A program made the translations under genes and the position numbers. Below the pieces are notes generated by a model. The model was not told the DNA's origin and did no database searches. It was given only the letters and a program-made list of their open reading frames with translations. Source: Clostridia bacterium (GTDB taxonomy: Bacteria; Bacillota; Clostridia; Oscillospirales; Acutalibacteraceae). From it: a stretch of DNA of 64,000 bases. Every line of letters begins with the position of its first letter. Within the stretch, counting starts at the first letter, position 1. Location: assembly GCA_017430535.1 (NCBI GenBank), contig JAFRMR010000023.1, forward strand, positions 1 to 64,000. Reading direction: 5' to 3'. Of the stretch, positions 43,882 through 53,721 are shown piece after piece.

Positions 43882-44592
43882 TTATGAACCTTTACATAAA
43901 TCAGTAATAATTTTCCCCGCCATAATAAGCCCTGCGGCTCCGGGCACAAAGGGCAGGCTGCCGGGGGTGGAGGCCGTACCCTCGCCTGAAGTGTTTATCA
44001 CTTTTGCAGGCACTTCCGGTGACCATACCACATTGAGCTTTTCTATATTTCTCTTCCTGAGCTCATTTCTCATTACCCTGCAGAGAGGGCAGTTTTCCGT
44101 TTCATAAATATCTGATATCCTGAACAGGGACGGATCGGATTTATTGCCTGTGCCCATAGCGGAAATGATGGGTATATTCATCTCAGCGCTTTTTACGGCA
44201 AGGTCGATTTTTGCCGTAACATTGTCAACAGCATCCGCAATATAATCATACCCGGTTTCAAAAAACTTATCGGAATTGCCGGGCAGATACATCTCAGTAA
44301 AAAGAGTAACATTGCAGCCGGGGTTTATATCTTTGATACGTTCGGCTGTAACATCTGTTTTATTTCGGCCTATTGTGGAGTGAAGCGCGCATAGCTGACG
44401 GTTAAGGTTTGATATGCTTACGGTATCCTTATCCACAAGATAAAGGCTGCCTACCCCGGCCCTTGCAAGGGCTTCGGCAGCATAGGAACCCACGCCGCCC
44501 AGGCCGAATATTATAACCTTTTTTGAAGCCAGGATTTCCGTTGAAGCGGAACCCAGCACCATTTCGCTTCTTATAAACTGAGATTCATTCAT
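43882..44592 (-). CDS. tcdA: tRNA threonylcarbamoyladenosine dehydratase TcdA
   Basis: A 236-residue E1-like (ThiF/MoeB) enzyme that cyclises t6A37 of tRNA to ct6A using ATP. The nucleotide loop VIIFGLGGVGSYAAEALARAG (spanning 28-48), VDKDTVSISNLNRQ, the D-A-V-D region YDYIADAVDNVTAK and the Cys pair in NCPLCRVM are visible. Length matches YgdL/CsdL. It heads the tcdA-lipoprotein-recG-metF-metH-lipase run. Confidence 0.9.
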   Translation of the reverse strand: MNESQFIRSEMVLGSASTEILASKKVIIFGLGGVGSYAAEALARAGVGSLYLVDKDTVSISNLNRQLCALHSTIGRNKTDVTAERIKDINPGCNVTLFTEMYLPGNSDKFFETGYDYIADAVDNVTAKIDLAVKSAEMNIPIISAMGTGNKSDPSLFRISDIYETENCPLCRVMRNELRKRNIEKLNVVWSPEVPAKVINTSGEGTASTPGSLPFVPGAAGLIMAGKIITDLCKGS

Positions 44593-44615
44593 AATTATCC
44601 ATCCTTTAATATTAT

Positions 44616-44644
44616 ATCTTACAACAAATCTTTCTTTAATGCAA
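44616..44644 (-). promoter_or_regulatory. Promoter of the tcdA-recG-met operon
   Basis: Minus strand TTGCAT (44644-44639), 17-nt spacer, TAAGAT (44621-44616). Confidence 0.6.
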
Positions 44645-44664
44645 ATATAATATATAATAAATTA

Positions 44665-44693
44665 TTGTTTTTTTCCGCCGGTTATTGTATAAT
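44665..44693 (+). promoter_or_regulatory. Promoter of ychF
   Basis: TTGTTT (44665-44670), 17-nt spacer, TATAAT (44688-44693); a second TATAAT lies at 44699-44704. Confidence 0.6.
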
Positions 44694-44729
44694 TGCCGTA
44701 TAATATTCACCGAAAGGGTATGATTACAG

Positions 44730-45824
44730 ATGAAACTGGGAATCGTAGGCCTGCCGAATGTAGGCAAAAGCACATTATTCAACGCCATAACAAACGCGGG
44801 GGCACAAAGCGCAAATTACGCTTTCTGCACTATTGAGCCCAATATAGGCGTAGTAAACGTTCCCGATGAAAGACTTGATAAACTGGCGGAAATGTATAAT
44901 CCGGATAAAATAACGCCTGCTTTTATTGAGTTTGTTGATATTGCAGGCCTTGTAAGGGGCGCATCCAAGGGCGAAGGTCTCGGCAACAAGTTCCTTTCAC
45001 ATATACGCGAGGTTGATGCCATTATACATGTGGTAAGGTGCTTTGAGGATGACGATATTGTTCATGTAGACAGCACCATTGACCCGGCAAGGGATATTGA
45101 AACCATAAACCTTGAGCTGATACTTTCCGATATAGAGCTTGTGGAGCACAGAATTGACAGGGTAACAAAAGCCCTAAAAGGCGATAAAACCCTGGCTGCG
45201 GAGCTGGAATTCCTCAAGAGACTTCTTGCATGGCTTGAAAGCTCCAAGCCCGCCAGAAACCTTGAAATGGATGAAAATGAAAAAGAGATGATTAAAGAGG
45301 TTGCTCTGCTGACAAACAAGCCGGTTATTTACGCCTGCAACATGAGCGAGAAGGATTTTGAACAGGGTGTTGAAAACAACGCAAATTTCAAAAAAGTGTG
45401 CGAAATTGCCGCCCTTGAGCACAGCGAAGTGCTGCCTATCTGTGCCCAGCTTGAAGCGGAAATTGCTTCACTGCCCAAAGATGAAAAAGAAATGTTTTTA
45501 TCGGAGCTGGGAATTGAAACAGGAGGCCTTGACCTGCTTATAAAGAAGAGCTATTCCCTGCTGGGGCTTATTTCATACCTTACTGCAGGCAAACCAGAGG
45601 TAAGAGCCTGGACAATAAAGAAAGGCACAAAAGCTCCCCAGGCGGCAGGCAAAATACACAGCGACTTTGAAAGAGGCTTCATAAGAGCCGAAGTAATACC
45701 TTATGATGCGCTTGTTTCTCTGGGATCCGTTGCCGCAGCAAAAGAAAAGGGACTTATGCGCAGCGAAGGAAAAGAATATGTGATGCAGGACGGAGACGTT
45801 GTGCTGTTCAGATTCAATGTTTAA
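44730..45824 (+). CDS. ychF: YchF/OLA1 family nucleotide-binding protein
   Basis: A 364-residue Obg-related P-loop protein that prefers ATP and binds ribosomes; it responds to oxidative stress in studied bacteria. G1 [15 protein letters not shown] is at residues 3-17, [10 protein letters not shown] is switch [21 protein letters not shown] is G3/switch II, and the altered G4 NMSEKD explains ATP preference. The C-terminal TGS domain includes [17 protein letters not shown]. Single-gene transcript with its own promoter and terminator. Confidence 0.97.
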   Translation: MKLGIVGLPNVGKSTLFNAITNAGAQSANYAFCTIEPNIGVVNVPDERLDKLAEMYNPDKITPAFIEFVDIAGLVRGASKGEGLGNKFLSHIREVDAIIHVVRCFEDDDIVHVDSTIDPARDIETINLELILSDIELVEHRIDRVTKALKGDKTLAAELEFLKRLLAWLESSKPARNLEMDENEKEMIKEVALLTNKPVIYACNMSEKDFEQGVENNANFKKVCEIAALEHSEVLPICAQLEAEIASLPKDEKEMFLSELGIETGGLDLLIKKSYSLLGLISYLTAGKPEVRAWTIKKGTKAPQAAGKIHSDFERGFIRAEVIPYDALVSLGSVAAAKEKGLMRSEGKEYVMQDGDVVLFRFNV

Positions 45825-45836
45825 ATAATGATTATC

Positions 45837-45871
45837 AAACGCCGTGTGCAGATTTGCACACGGCGTTTTTT
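45837..45871. terminator. Terminator between ychF and the cyclophilin gene
   Basis: AAACGCCGTGTGC and GCACACGGCGTTT form a 13-bp stem with a 6-nt loop, followed by T on the plus strand. The symmetric A/T flanks allow action on both strands. Confidence 0.9.
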
Positions 45872-45887
45872 CACTTAAATAATCCGG

Positions 45888-46477
<590 letters not shown>

Positions 46478-46481
<4 letters not shown>

Positions 46482-47950
46482 TTTATTATTCCTTTCATCA
46501 GTTTGTTATAATCAATTTTACCCATTTCCGTATGGGGCAAAGAAGGCAGAAAAATAATATCCGAAGGCATGTAATACTTTGAGAGCCGCTTTGAAACAAT
46601 ATGCCTTATTTTTTCTTCCGTTTTTTCCGTTTCAAATCCGCCGCAGGAAACATACAGGAGAATTGACAGCTTTCCATCAACGGTTTTTTCAACGGCGCAG
46701 CACTCTGATACTTCATCTGCGGTGCAAACGGTTTTTTCAAGCTCTGCGGGAAAAACATTGTAGCCGGATATAACAATCATACGCTTTTTTCTGCCGGTTA
46801 AGAAAACATAGCCGTCTTCATCCACATAACCCGTATCTCCGGTCAGAAGCCAACTTTTGCCGTTTTTATCGGTAAAGAAGGGTTGTTCTCCCTCCCCCAG
46901 ATAACCGCGGGCAACAGTATCACCGGAAACGGCAATTTCACCGGATGCGCCGCGGGGAAGAAAACAATTATCATCAACGGCTGAGACCGAGATACCCTCA
47001 AGAGGCATACCTACGGAACCGCTCCTGTGATTCTCGGGCGTATTAACACAGCAGACCGAAGCGGTTTCGGTGAGCCCGTAGCCGGCATAAAGAACGGCAC
47101 TGCCGCCGTTTTTCTTAACCATATCACTAAACGATGCAAGCAGTTTTTCGCCTGCAAAATCTCCGCCGCAGAAAAGGAGCCGGAAATTACCGGCTGCAGG
47201 GGAATATCTCTGAGCAAAGGTAAGCATTTTTGCAAACATAGCCGGAACCCCTGCAAGGAAAGAAACCTTGTGCTTCAGCAGTTCATTTGAAACTTTTTCT
47301 TCGGAAAAACTGCTTAAGGGAACTATATTAAGGCCGCAGGTAAGGCAGAAATGAACACATACCGCAAGGCCGAAAGAGTGGGAAAAAGGCAGAATAAGCA
47401 GGGTGCTCTCTTTGCCGTACTCGAGATACTGCCTGAGGAAGCTGAGGTGAAGAGCAATATTGCAGATATTATCCTGAGATAAAACGGTTATCTTGTTTTC
47501 GCCTGTGGTGCCGCCTGCGCAAAGATAAACATCACCGCTTTTATCCGCAGGGCTGAAAGATATACCGGACAAATCCGGCATATTATCGCAGATATTGAAA
47601 ACAGAGGAAAAAATGCCGCTGTATTTATCTGCTCCGGCACTGTCGGTTATAAGAAAATCCGCGCCGGTATCACGGGCAATATCCTTTACCGTTACGGCAA
47701 GTTCTCCGCAGTGTATGATGCAGATATTTATGCCGAGGCGGCACAGAGCATAAAATGCAACTATCGCCTCAAGAGAATTCGGCAGGCAAAGCGCCGCACA
47801 GCTGCCGGTATTTTTACCTGCAAGCTTATCGGAGAAAGCCTGAGAAACGCTGAGCAAAGCGGAGAGGCTCAGACGGCGGTCATCCTGCGTAACGGCGGTA
47901 AAATCCCCGCTTGTGTTATAGAGTTTTATCAGTTCATTGAAGCAGTTCAT
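46478..47950 (-). CDS. AMP-forming acyl/aryl ligase (ANL superfamily)
   Basis: A 490-residue adenylate-forming enzyme. The P-loop-like motif is degenerate ([17 protein letters not shown] in place of YTSGTTGxPK), but [36 protein letters not shown] and the catalytic Lys in [12 protein letters not shown] are intact. No carrier-protein or condensation domain is fused. Relatives activate fatty, aryl or amino acids as CoA or carrier thioesters; the substrate here is unknown. The start at 47950 follows the MBL gene stop by one base; longer readings run into that gene. Confidence 0.82.
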
Positions 47951-47951
47951 A

Positions 47952-48950
47952 TCAGTGTAAATTATCGGTAAGCACAATGCGGTTATCATCCGTAAAGGTT
48001 GCAATTATACCGTTATGCTCATAAGTTGCGTAAAACGGAGCTTTTGCATACATGGTGAAATTCCACTTTACATTGGGGTAGACCTTGCCCTGCATATTGG
48101 GAACAATAATTACCTCAGGGGTAATGCACTTGAGAAAGCTCCTTGACGATGAGCCGTAATAGCCGTGATGCCCGGCTTTCAGCAGATCGCAGTGTCCTAT
48201 TTCTTTGCCCAGCTTATCCTCAAGGCCGGATGGCCCTGTTATATCCGCAGCAAGCAAGGCGGTTTTTTCGCCTTTTGTAACTTTGATACCAATACTTTCG
48301 GAATTATCTCCCCTGCCCTTCAGGTCCTCATAATAACCCCTGTTGAAAAATTCAAGGTTAAAATCGCCGAACTTAAAGCTTTCGGGGATATCCTGAATAA
48401 GCTCAATCTGTTTTGATTCAAGATCTTTCACAATCTGATTGTAGGACTCGAGCAGACCCCAATCATATACTTCCATTTCCTTATCCATTTCGGGATTGTA
48501 TTTTTTGAAATAAGCCCTGTCTATTTTTATTTCGCTGTCTGTTATGATTGAGTGGAACGAGCCCACATGGTCGTAATGATAATGAGTGCCGAGAATAAAA
48601 TCCAGCTCATATTTACCGTCTGTTTTACTGACAGTCTTTTTGATATATGCAATTACTCTTTCTTCAAAGCCCTGATAGGCCTCTTTCCTTCTGGGGTTAT
48701 GATTGCCCTCCCCGGAATCAATAAGGGCAAAATGCCCGTTGCTTTCAAGCATAATGCAGTCTGAATTTGCCGTATTGAGAAAATGAATACGGTCATCCCC
48801 AAACTCACAGGTAAAGCTTTCGGGAGTAAAGCTGTACTTCTTTGCATATATATTACCGATTATTACCGTAATGATATCCAGCACAAAGAAAGAAATCATC
48901 AGCGGCACTATAATCCAGGTGGCTTTTTTTTTGGCGTCAGGTTTTTTCAT
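47952..48950 (-). CDS. Membrane-anchored metallo-beta-lactamase-fold hydrolase (ComEC/Rec2-like domain)
   Basis: A 332-residue protein with one N-terminal helix (residues about 12-35) that should hold the enzyme outside the membrane. The MBL motif is GTHYHYDHVGS, preceded by NTANSDCIMLES and FALIDSGEG, and followed by ALLAADITG and LLKAGHHGYYGSS, the ordering seen in the soluble domain of ComEC and in related lone hydrolases. Metal-dependent phosphodiesterase or nuclease activity is possible. It heads the operon with the ligase and cyclophilin. Confidence 0.85.
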   Translation of the reverse strand: MKKPDAKKKATWIIVPLMISFFVLDIITVIIGNIYAKKYSFTPESFTCEFGDDRIHFLNTANSDCIMLESNGHFALIDSGEGNHNPRRKEAYQGFEERVIAYIKKTVSKTDGKYELDFILGTHYHYDHVGSFHSIITDSEIKIDRAYFKKYNPEMDKEMEVYDWGLLESYNQIVKDLESKQIELIQDIPESFKFGDFNLEFFNRGYYEDLKGRGDNSESIGIKVTKGEKTALLAADITGPSGLEDKLGKEIGHCDLLKAGHHGYYGSSSRSFLKCITPEVIIVPNMQGKVYPNVKWNFTMYAKAPFYATYEHNGIIATFTDDNRIVLTDNLH

Positions 48951-48980
48951 AAATTCTCCGGTTAAAAATTATTCCGTGTT

Positions 48981-49009
48981 ATTTTATCATAAGGAGAATA
49001 ATTTTTCCA
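48981..49009 (-). promoter_or_regulatory. Promoter of the MBL-ligase-cyclophilin operon
   Basis: Minus strand TGGAAA (49009-49004), 17-nt spacer, TAAAAT (48986-48981) with extended TG; weak -35. Confidence 0.45.
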
Positions 49010-49026
49010 CTTTTTTTTATTAGCTC

Positions 49027-49055
49027 TTGTGCACCGGCGTTTTTTAATATAAAAT
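49027..49055 (+). promoter_or_regulatory. Promoter of the SulP-like gene
   Basis: TTGTGC (49027-49032), 17-nt spacer, TAAAAT (49050-49055). Confidence 0.55.
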
Positions 49056-49083
49056 AGTACATATTTCACATCAGAGGTTTTCA

Positions 49084-50244
49084 ATGGACAGAAAAAAAGT
49101 ATACGTTAAAGAAATAATATATAAAGCCACCCTTTTTTTCGCCCTGGCAATGAGCGTGGCGGCCTGCTCCGGTTTCGGGCTTTTCGGGTGCCTTATTGCC
49201 TTCTGTGCCGCCGCAGTATTTACAAAAGCGGATGATAAAAAAACTCTGCTTTACACTTTAACCGGGTTTGCCGTTTCGCTTTACTCTGTAAGCACAATCG
49301 GCGCCGGGCTTTCCGTAGTTTCGTTCTGTGCGGCGGGGCTGCTTTACTTTTTATTAAGTCGGATAAACGCTCTTAAAAATGCAGTGAGCAATCCGGCTGC
49401 TGAGATGTTCTTTATTTTCGCTTCTGCAATTACAATAACCGTAATAACCACAAACCAATATTTCGGCATTGGAGCAAACGGAACAACGGTGATTGAAATG
49501 CTGAAAAGCTACCGCTCTTTTGGCTTTCACCCCAACTGGCGGGGAATACTTTACGGCACAATAGTAATGGTAGTTATGATTACATATCCCCGTAAGTTCA
49601 AAAAAGCTTCGCAATATATGAATTCCGCATTTCTCGGGCTTGCAGTTACATTCATACTCAATATTTTTCTTATTCCAAAAAACACTATTTCACCAGTTGC
49701 TTTTACAGGCGCACCGGAAATAAATTTTGATTTTCTTAACGATATATCGTTTTCACAGATTGACGCAGGCGGTATTTTTAATATAATAATTGCTGCCGCC
49801 GCACTTGCGCTGATTATACTCTCTGCAAACAGCAAAAACGAAAGCATTAAAGAAGCGGCCGCCGGCTCTCTTTTGACAGTTGCAATCCCCTTTGCCGCAG
49901 GGTATTCAATGCCCGGCAGATTTGAATTTAAAAAGAAATCTCTTATCTGCGGCCTTATTTCCGCCGTATTGATTGCAGGGATAATGCTTTGCGGAGGATT
50001 CTGGCCGAGAATGCCCGTTTCATCCTGCGCAGTTGTGCTGATTGTAGCCGGATGGCAGAACCTGCACACAGGCCGTTTCAAAACCGTATTCAAGAACCCT
50101 GCGGCGGTAATTGCATTCCTTATACCGCTGATAATCGCCTTCTTTACAAATATGCCTGCAGGCATTATTGCGGCTGCGTTGCTCTCACTGATTCTCAGCA
50201 AAAAACTGCCGGCAGAAGAGTCACCCTCACACACAGCAGAATAA
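49084..50244 (+). CDS. SulP-like (SLC26) membrane protein core, divergent
   Basis: A 386-residue integral membrane protein with about eleven helices. The order of segments resembles the membrane core of SulP anion transporters: a Gly-rich early helix pair, YFGIGANGTTVIEMLKSY, then RGILYGTIVMVVMITYPRKF, a short polar stretch (GAPEINFDFLNDISFS) like the IPxGLPxxxLP loop, and NSKNESIKEAAAGSLLTVAI. The cytosolic STAS domain of typical SulP proteins is missing. Assignment is tentative; a generic permease of the APC fold is the alternative. Single gene with promoter and terminator. Confidence 0.5.
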   Translation: MDRKKVYVKEIIYKATLFFALAMSVAACSGFGLFGCLIAFCAAAVFTKADDKKTLLYTLTGFAVSLYSVSTIGAGLSVVSFCAAGLLYFLLSRINALKNAVSNPAAEMFFIFASAITITVITTNQYFGIGANGTTVIEMLKSYRSFGFHPNWRGILYGTIVMVVMITYPRKFKKASQYMNSAFLGLAVTFILNIFLIPKNTISPVAFTGAPEINFDFLNDISFSQIDAGGIFNIIIAAAALALIILSANSKNESIKEAAAGSLLTVAIPFAAGYSMPGRFEFKKKSLICGLISAVLIAGIMLCGGFWPRMPVSSCAVVLIVAGWQNLHTGRFKTVFKNPAAVIAFLIPLIIAFFTNMPAGIIAAALLSLILSKKLPAEESPSHTAE

Positions 50245-50253
50245 CAAACAATT

Positions 50254-50289
50254 ACTCTCCCGTTCAGAGAAATGAGCGGGAGAGTTTTT
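50254..50289 (+). terminator. Terminator after the SulP-like gene
   Basis: ACTCTCCCG and CGGGAGAGT form a 9-bp stem followed by seven T. It also lies directly at the end of the convergent trxB gene. Confidence 0.88.
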
Positions 50290-50290
50290 T

Positions 50291-51199
50291 TCACATATTA
50301 TCAATATATCTGCAGGCGGCGAGGGCGGCAACGGCTCCGTCGGCAGAAGCGGTGGTAATCTGCCTTATGGCTTTGCTGCGGCAATCCCCTGCAACATAGA
50401 CTCCGGGGGTCTGAGTAACGCAGGTTTCGCCGGAATCAAAGTAACCGCCTTCGTTAAGGGCTGCAACATCGGCGAAATTCTCATTATCCGGCTCAAGGCC
50501 GATGGCTACAAACAGGCCGTCAACGGTAAGTTCAGAAAGCGAACCGTCGCTCTCTTTTTTAAGCTCCAGGCCCGTAAGCTCGGTTTCGCCTTTGAGGGCG
50601 CTGAGCACTGTGCCGTAAATAACCTGAACATTTTCCTTTTTACCGATATTTTCAATCAGCTTTGCCTCACCGGTAAGGAAATCAAGATTCTGTATTACAT
50701 AAACCTTACTGCATACATCGGAAAGGTACAGGGCTTCCTGCAGGGCGGAATTGCCGCCGCCGAGAACGGCTACGGTTTTATTTTTGAAGAATGCGCCGTC
50801 GCAGACTGCGCAGTAGGAAATGCCGTTGCCCACAAGGGCGTTCTCATTGGGCAGGCCTGTCTGCCTGTGCTTGCAGCCGGTGGCTATGACAACCGCCTTT
50901 GCCTCGTGGCTGCCTTTATTGGTAACAACGGTTTTTGTGTTTCCGTTATCAACAACCTTCTGCACGGTTTCCATCTCAATATCGGCGCCTCTGCCGATAA
51001 CCTGGTCTATAAATAAATCTGCAATATCATTACCGCTCATACTTCCTATGCCGGGGTAATTCTCTATTTTGGGAGAGAAGGTTACCTGGCCGCCGAAAGT
51101 TCCCTTTTCGAGGATAAGCACGGATTTATCCGCCCTTAAGGCGTATAATGCAGCGGTCAGGCCCGCAGGGCCTGAACCGATTACAATAATATCATACAT
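50291..51199 (-). CDS. trxB: Thioredoxin reductase-like flavoprotein lacking the NADPH ribose motif
   Basis: A 302-residue FAD disulfide reductase. FAD loop IVIGSGPAGLTAALYA is at residues 5-20, the redox pair is C130/C133 in YCAVCDG, and VYVAGDCR is the C-terminal FAD motif. The second dinucleotide loop GGGNSALQEA (147-156) is present, but the Arg-rich HRRxxxRA motif that grips the NADPH 2'-phosphate is replaced by IQNLDFLTGEAK near 169-180. NADH or ferredoxin may therefore be the donor. It starts 4 nt after nrdD, whose thioredoxin-like tail is its likely partner. Confidence 0.9.
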   Translation of the reverse strand: MYDIIVIGSGPAGLTAALYALRADKSVLILEKGTFGGQVTFSPKIENYPGIGSMSGNDIADLFIDQVIGRGADIEMETVQKVVDNGNTKTVVTNKGSHEAKAVVIATGCKHRQTGLPNENALVGNGISYCAVCDGAFFKNKTVAVLGGGNSALQEALYLSDVCSKVYVIQNLDFLTGEAKLIENIGKKENVQVIYGTVLSALKGETELTGLELKKESDGSLSELTVDGLFVAIGLEPDNENFADVAALNEGGYFDSGETCVTQTPGVYVAGDCRSKAIRQITTASADGAVAALAACRYIDNM

Positions 51200-51203
51200 G
51201 GTT

Positions 51204-53576
51204 TTATGCCTTCTTTGCGTTTTCTACAAACTCAAGAACCGCTGCAAGATCGGAATACTTTTCAATATTGCCGTCATCAACAATTACAAGGGTGGGTGCG
51301 GTTTTGATATTGAGAGCTATTGCAAGCTCCTCGTTTTCATAAGCGTTGATTTCGGTAAAATCTATGCCTGCTTCCTTAAGCTTGGGGATAGCTATTTTGC
51401 ACTTGCCGCAGGTGGGAGTTTTGAAAAGATACACACCGTCCGGCAGGGGCGCGGCATTTGCCGTATGGTCATCACAGCAGGAGCAGCCGGCTTCGTGAAC
51501 GTGGAAATGGGAACCTGCTATGTTATACATCTTTCTGTCTTTATATTCCTGGGTTTTGCCGTCGTTCCAGTTCTGAACGGGACGGTAATAACCGGTAATG
51601 CGGCTGTAAACTTCAGTTGCCTGCTTACAATCGGGGCATACATACTCTTCGCCCTGAATATAGCCGTGATTCTTACATACGGAATAGGTGGGAGAAAGAG
51701 TGTAATAAGGCAGCTTGTAGTTTTCGGCAATCTTGCGCACAAGATCGGCGGCAGCTTTCCAGTCGGGGAGCTTTTCGCCCAGGAAGGCGTGGAAAACGGT
51801 GCCTGAGGTGTAAAGGGTCTGAAGCTCATCCTGAATATCAAGAGCTGCGAAAACATCATCGGTAAATCCGACGGGAAGGTGTGAGCTGTTGGTGTAATAG
51901 GGAGTTTCCTTGGAAGCGGTGATGATGCCGGGGTAACGCTTGACATCATGCTTGGCAAGGCGGTAGGAGGTGGACTCTGCGGGAGTTGCCTCAAGGTTAT
52001 AGAGATCGCCGTACTGTTCCTGATAATCGCTCAGGCGCTCTCTCATATGGTTAAGAACATCCTTTGCAAATTCCTGGCACTTCTTATCAGTTAAATCGGC
52101 TCTTATCCAGTTGGCGTTAAGGCCGGTTTCGTTCATACCCACAAGGCCGATGGTTGAGAAGTGATTCTCAAAGGTGCCGAGGTAACGCTTGGTGTAGGGA
52201 TAAAGGCCCTCTTCAAGGAGCTTGGTGATAATCTTCCTCTTGATGGAAAGGGAACGGGCTGCTATATCCATCATCTTATCAAGCCTCTTGTAGAAATCCT
52301 CTTCGCTTTCGGCGAGGTAGGCAATCCTGGGCAGGTTGATGGTTACAACGCCTACAGAGCCGGTGCTTTCACCGCTGCCGAAGAAGCCGCCGCTCTTTTT
52401 GCGGAGCTCGCGGAGGTCAAGGCGGAGCCTGCAGCACATGGAGCGGATATCGCTGGGCTCCATATCGCTGTTAACATAGTTTGAGAAATAGGGAGTGCCG
52501 TATTTGGAGGTCATCTCAAAGAGAAGCTTGTTATTCTCTGTTTCGGACCAGTCAAAATCTCTGGTGATTGAATAAGTGGGGATGGGATACTGGAAGCCTC
52601 TGCCGTTGGCATCGCCCTCAATCATAATCTCGATAAAGGCCTTGTTGACCATATCCATTTCGGCTTTGCAGTCTTTATACTTGAAGGGCATCTCCTTGCC
52701 GCCTACAATACAGTTCTGCTCGGCAAGGTCGGCAGGTACGGTCCAGTCAAGGGTAATATTTGAGAAGGGAGCCTGAGTACCCCAGCGTGAAGGAGTATTT
52801 ACGCCGTAGATAAAGGACTCAATGCACTTCTTTACGCCGTCATAATCAAGGTTATCTGTTTTAACAAAAGGAGCAAGGTAAGTATCAAAAGAGGAGAATG
52901 CCTGAGCGCCGGCCCATTCATTCTGCATAATGCCGAGGAAGTTTACCATCTGGTTGCAGAGGGTGGCAAGGTGCTTTGCGGGGGCGGAAGTGATTTTGCC
53001 TGTTACGCCGCCGAGGCCTTCCTGAATAAGCTGCTTGAGAGACCAGCCTGCGCAGTAGCCGGTAAGCATGGAAAGGTCGTGAAGATGAATATCGGCGTTT
53101 TTATGGGCGTTGGCGATTTCATCATCATAAACTTCGCTGAGCCAGTAGTTGGCGGTAATGGCACCGGAGTTTGAAAGAATAAGACCGCCTACGGAATAGG
53201 TAACGGTTGAATTCTCTTTAACTCTCCAGTCTGTAACATTAACATAGCTGTTAACCAGCTCTTTATAGTCAAGAATGGTGGATTTGAGGTTACGGAGTTT
53301 TTCTCTCTGGCGTCTGTAAAGGATGTAGCACTTTGCTATATCGGCATAACCCGCCTGGATAAGGACGGATTCAACGCTGTCCTGAATATCCTCAACTGCG
53401 ATAAAATCATCCTTGATTTTGGGCTCAAAATCTGCCGTAACTTTGAGGGCAAGAAAATCGATGGTGGAAGGATGATACTGCTTCTCAAGGGCATCAAACG
53501 CCTTTTTGATGGCCTCGGAAATCTTGCTTACATTGAACTCTGCGATACTGTTGTCTCTTTTAACAACCCGGTACAT
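51204..53576 (-). CDS. nrdD: Class III ribonucleoside-triphosphate reductase with C-terminal thioredoxin-like domain
   Basis: A 790-residue glycyl-radical enzyme making dNTPs without oxygen. Residues 1-90 are the allosteric ATP-cone; the barrel contains MCCRLRLDLRELRKKSGG and GSGESTGSVGVVTINLPRI; the zinc site uses CKNHG...CPDC and the radical Gly is G662 in SRITGYYRPV. After a Cys-rich linker (AGCSCCDDH), residues about 707-790 form a thioredoxin/glutaredoxin-like domain with CGKC (C723/C726) and the cis-Pro TAPT. The start at 53576 follows a GAGAGGAACAGGTA ribosome site; the longer reading lacks one. Confidence 0.95.
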   Translation of the reverse strand: MYRVVKRDNSIAEFNVSKISEAIKKAFDALEKQYHPSTIDFLALKVTADFEPKIKDDFIAVEDIQDSVESVLIQAGYADIAKCYILYRRQREKLRNLKSTILDYKELVNSYVNVTDWRVKENSTVTYSVGGLILSNSGAITANYWLSEVYDDEIANAHKNADIHLHDLSMLTGYCAGWSLKQLIQEGLGGVTGKITSAPAKHLATLCNQMVNFLGIMQNEWAGAQAFSSFDTYLAPFVKTDNLDYDGVKKCIESFIYGVNTPSRWGTQAPFSNITLDWTVPADLAEQNCIVGGKEMPFKYKDCKAEMDMVNKAFIEIMIEGDANGRGFQYPIPTYSITRDFDWSETENNKLLFEMTSKYGTPYFSNYVNSDMEPSDIRSMCCRLRLDLRELRKKSGGFFGSGESTGSVGVVTINLPRIAYLAESEEDFYKRLDKMMDIAARSLSIKRKIITKLLEEGLYPYTKRYLGTFENHFSTIGLVGMNETGLNANWIRADLTDKKCQEFAKDVLNHMRERLSDYQEQYGDLYNLEATPAESTSYRLAKHDVKRYPGIITASKETPYYTNSSHLPVGFTDDVFAALDIQDELQTLYTSGTVFHAFLGEKLPDWKAAADLVRKIAENYKLPYYTLSPTYSVCKNHGYIQGEEYVCPDCKQATEVYSRITGYYRPVQNWNDGKTQEYKDRKMYNIAGSHFHVHEAGCSCCDDHTANAAPLPDGVYLFKTPTCGKCKIAIPKLKEAGIDFTEINAYENEELAIALNIKTAPTLVIVDDGNIEKYSDLAAVLEFVENAKKA

Positions 53577-53614
53577 TACCTGTTCCTCTCTTTCATAGTT
53601 TATCAAACAGAAAA

Positions 53615-53643
53615 ATAATAACAAAATATTGACTGCATGTCAA
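53615..53643 (-). promoter_or_regulatory. Promoter of nrdD-trxB
   Basis: Minus strand TTGACA (53643-53638), 17-nt spacer, TATTAT (53620-53615). Two NrdR boxes lie just upstream. Confidence 0.75.
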
Positions 53644-53649
53644 CCTAAA

Positions 53650-53665
53650 ATACAATATATTGTGG
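53650..53665. promoter_or_regulatory. NrdR box 1 upstream of nrdD
   Basis: ATACAATATATTGTGG matches 14 of 16 positions of the NrdR consensus ACACwAwATnTwGTGT and contains the perfect palindrome ACAATATATTGT. Confidence 0.75.
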
Positions 53666-53690
53666 TATAAACTTGATTTTTGTGTGAAAT

Positions 53691-53706
53691 ACACTAAATA
53701 TTATGT
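53691..53706. promoter_or_regulatory. NrdR box 2 upstream of nrdD
   Basis: ACACTAAATATTATGT matches 15 of 16 consensus positions. Its centre is 41 bp from that of box 1, about four helical turns, so both face the same side of the DNA. Confidence 0.75.
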
Positions 53707-53721
53707 TTGTTTCTATGTGTT

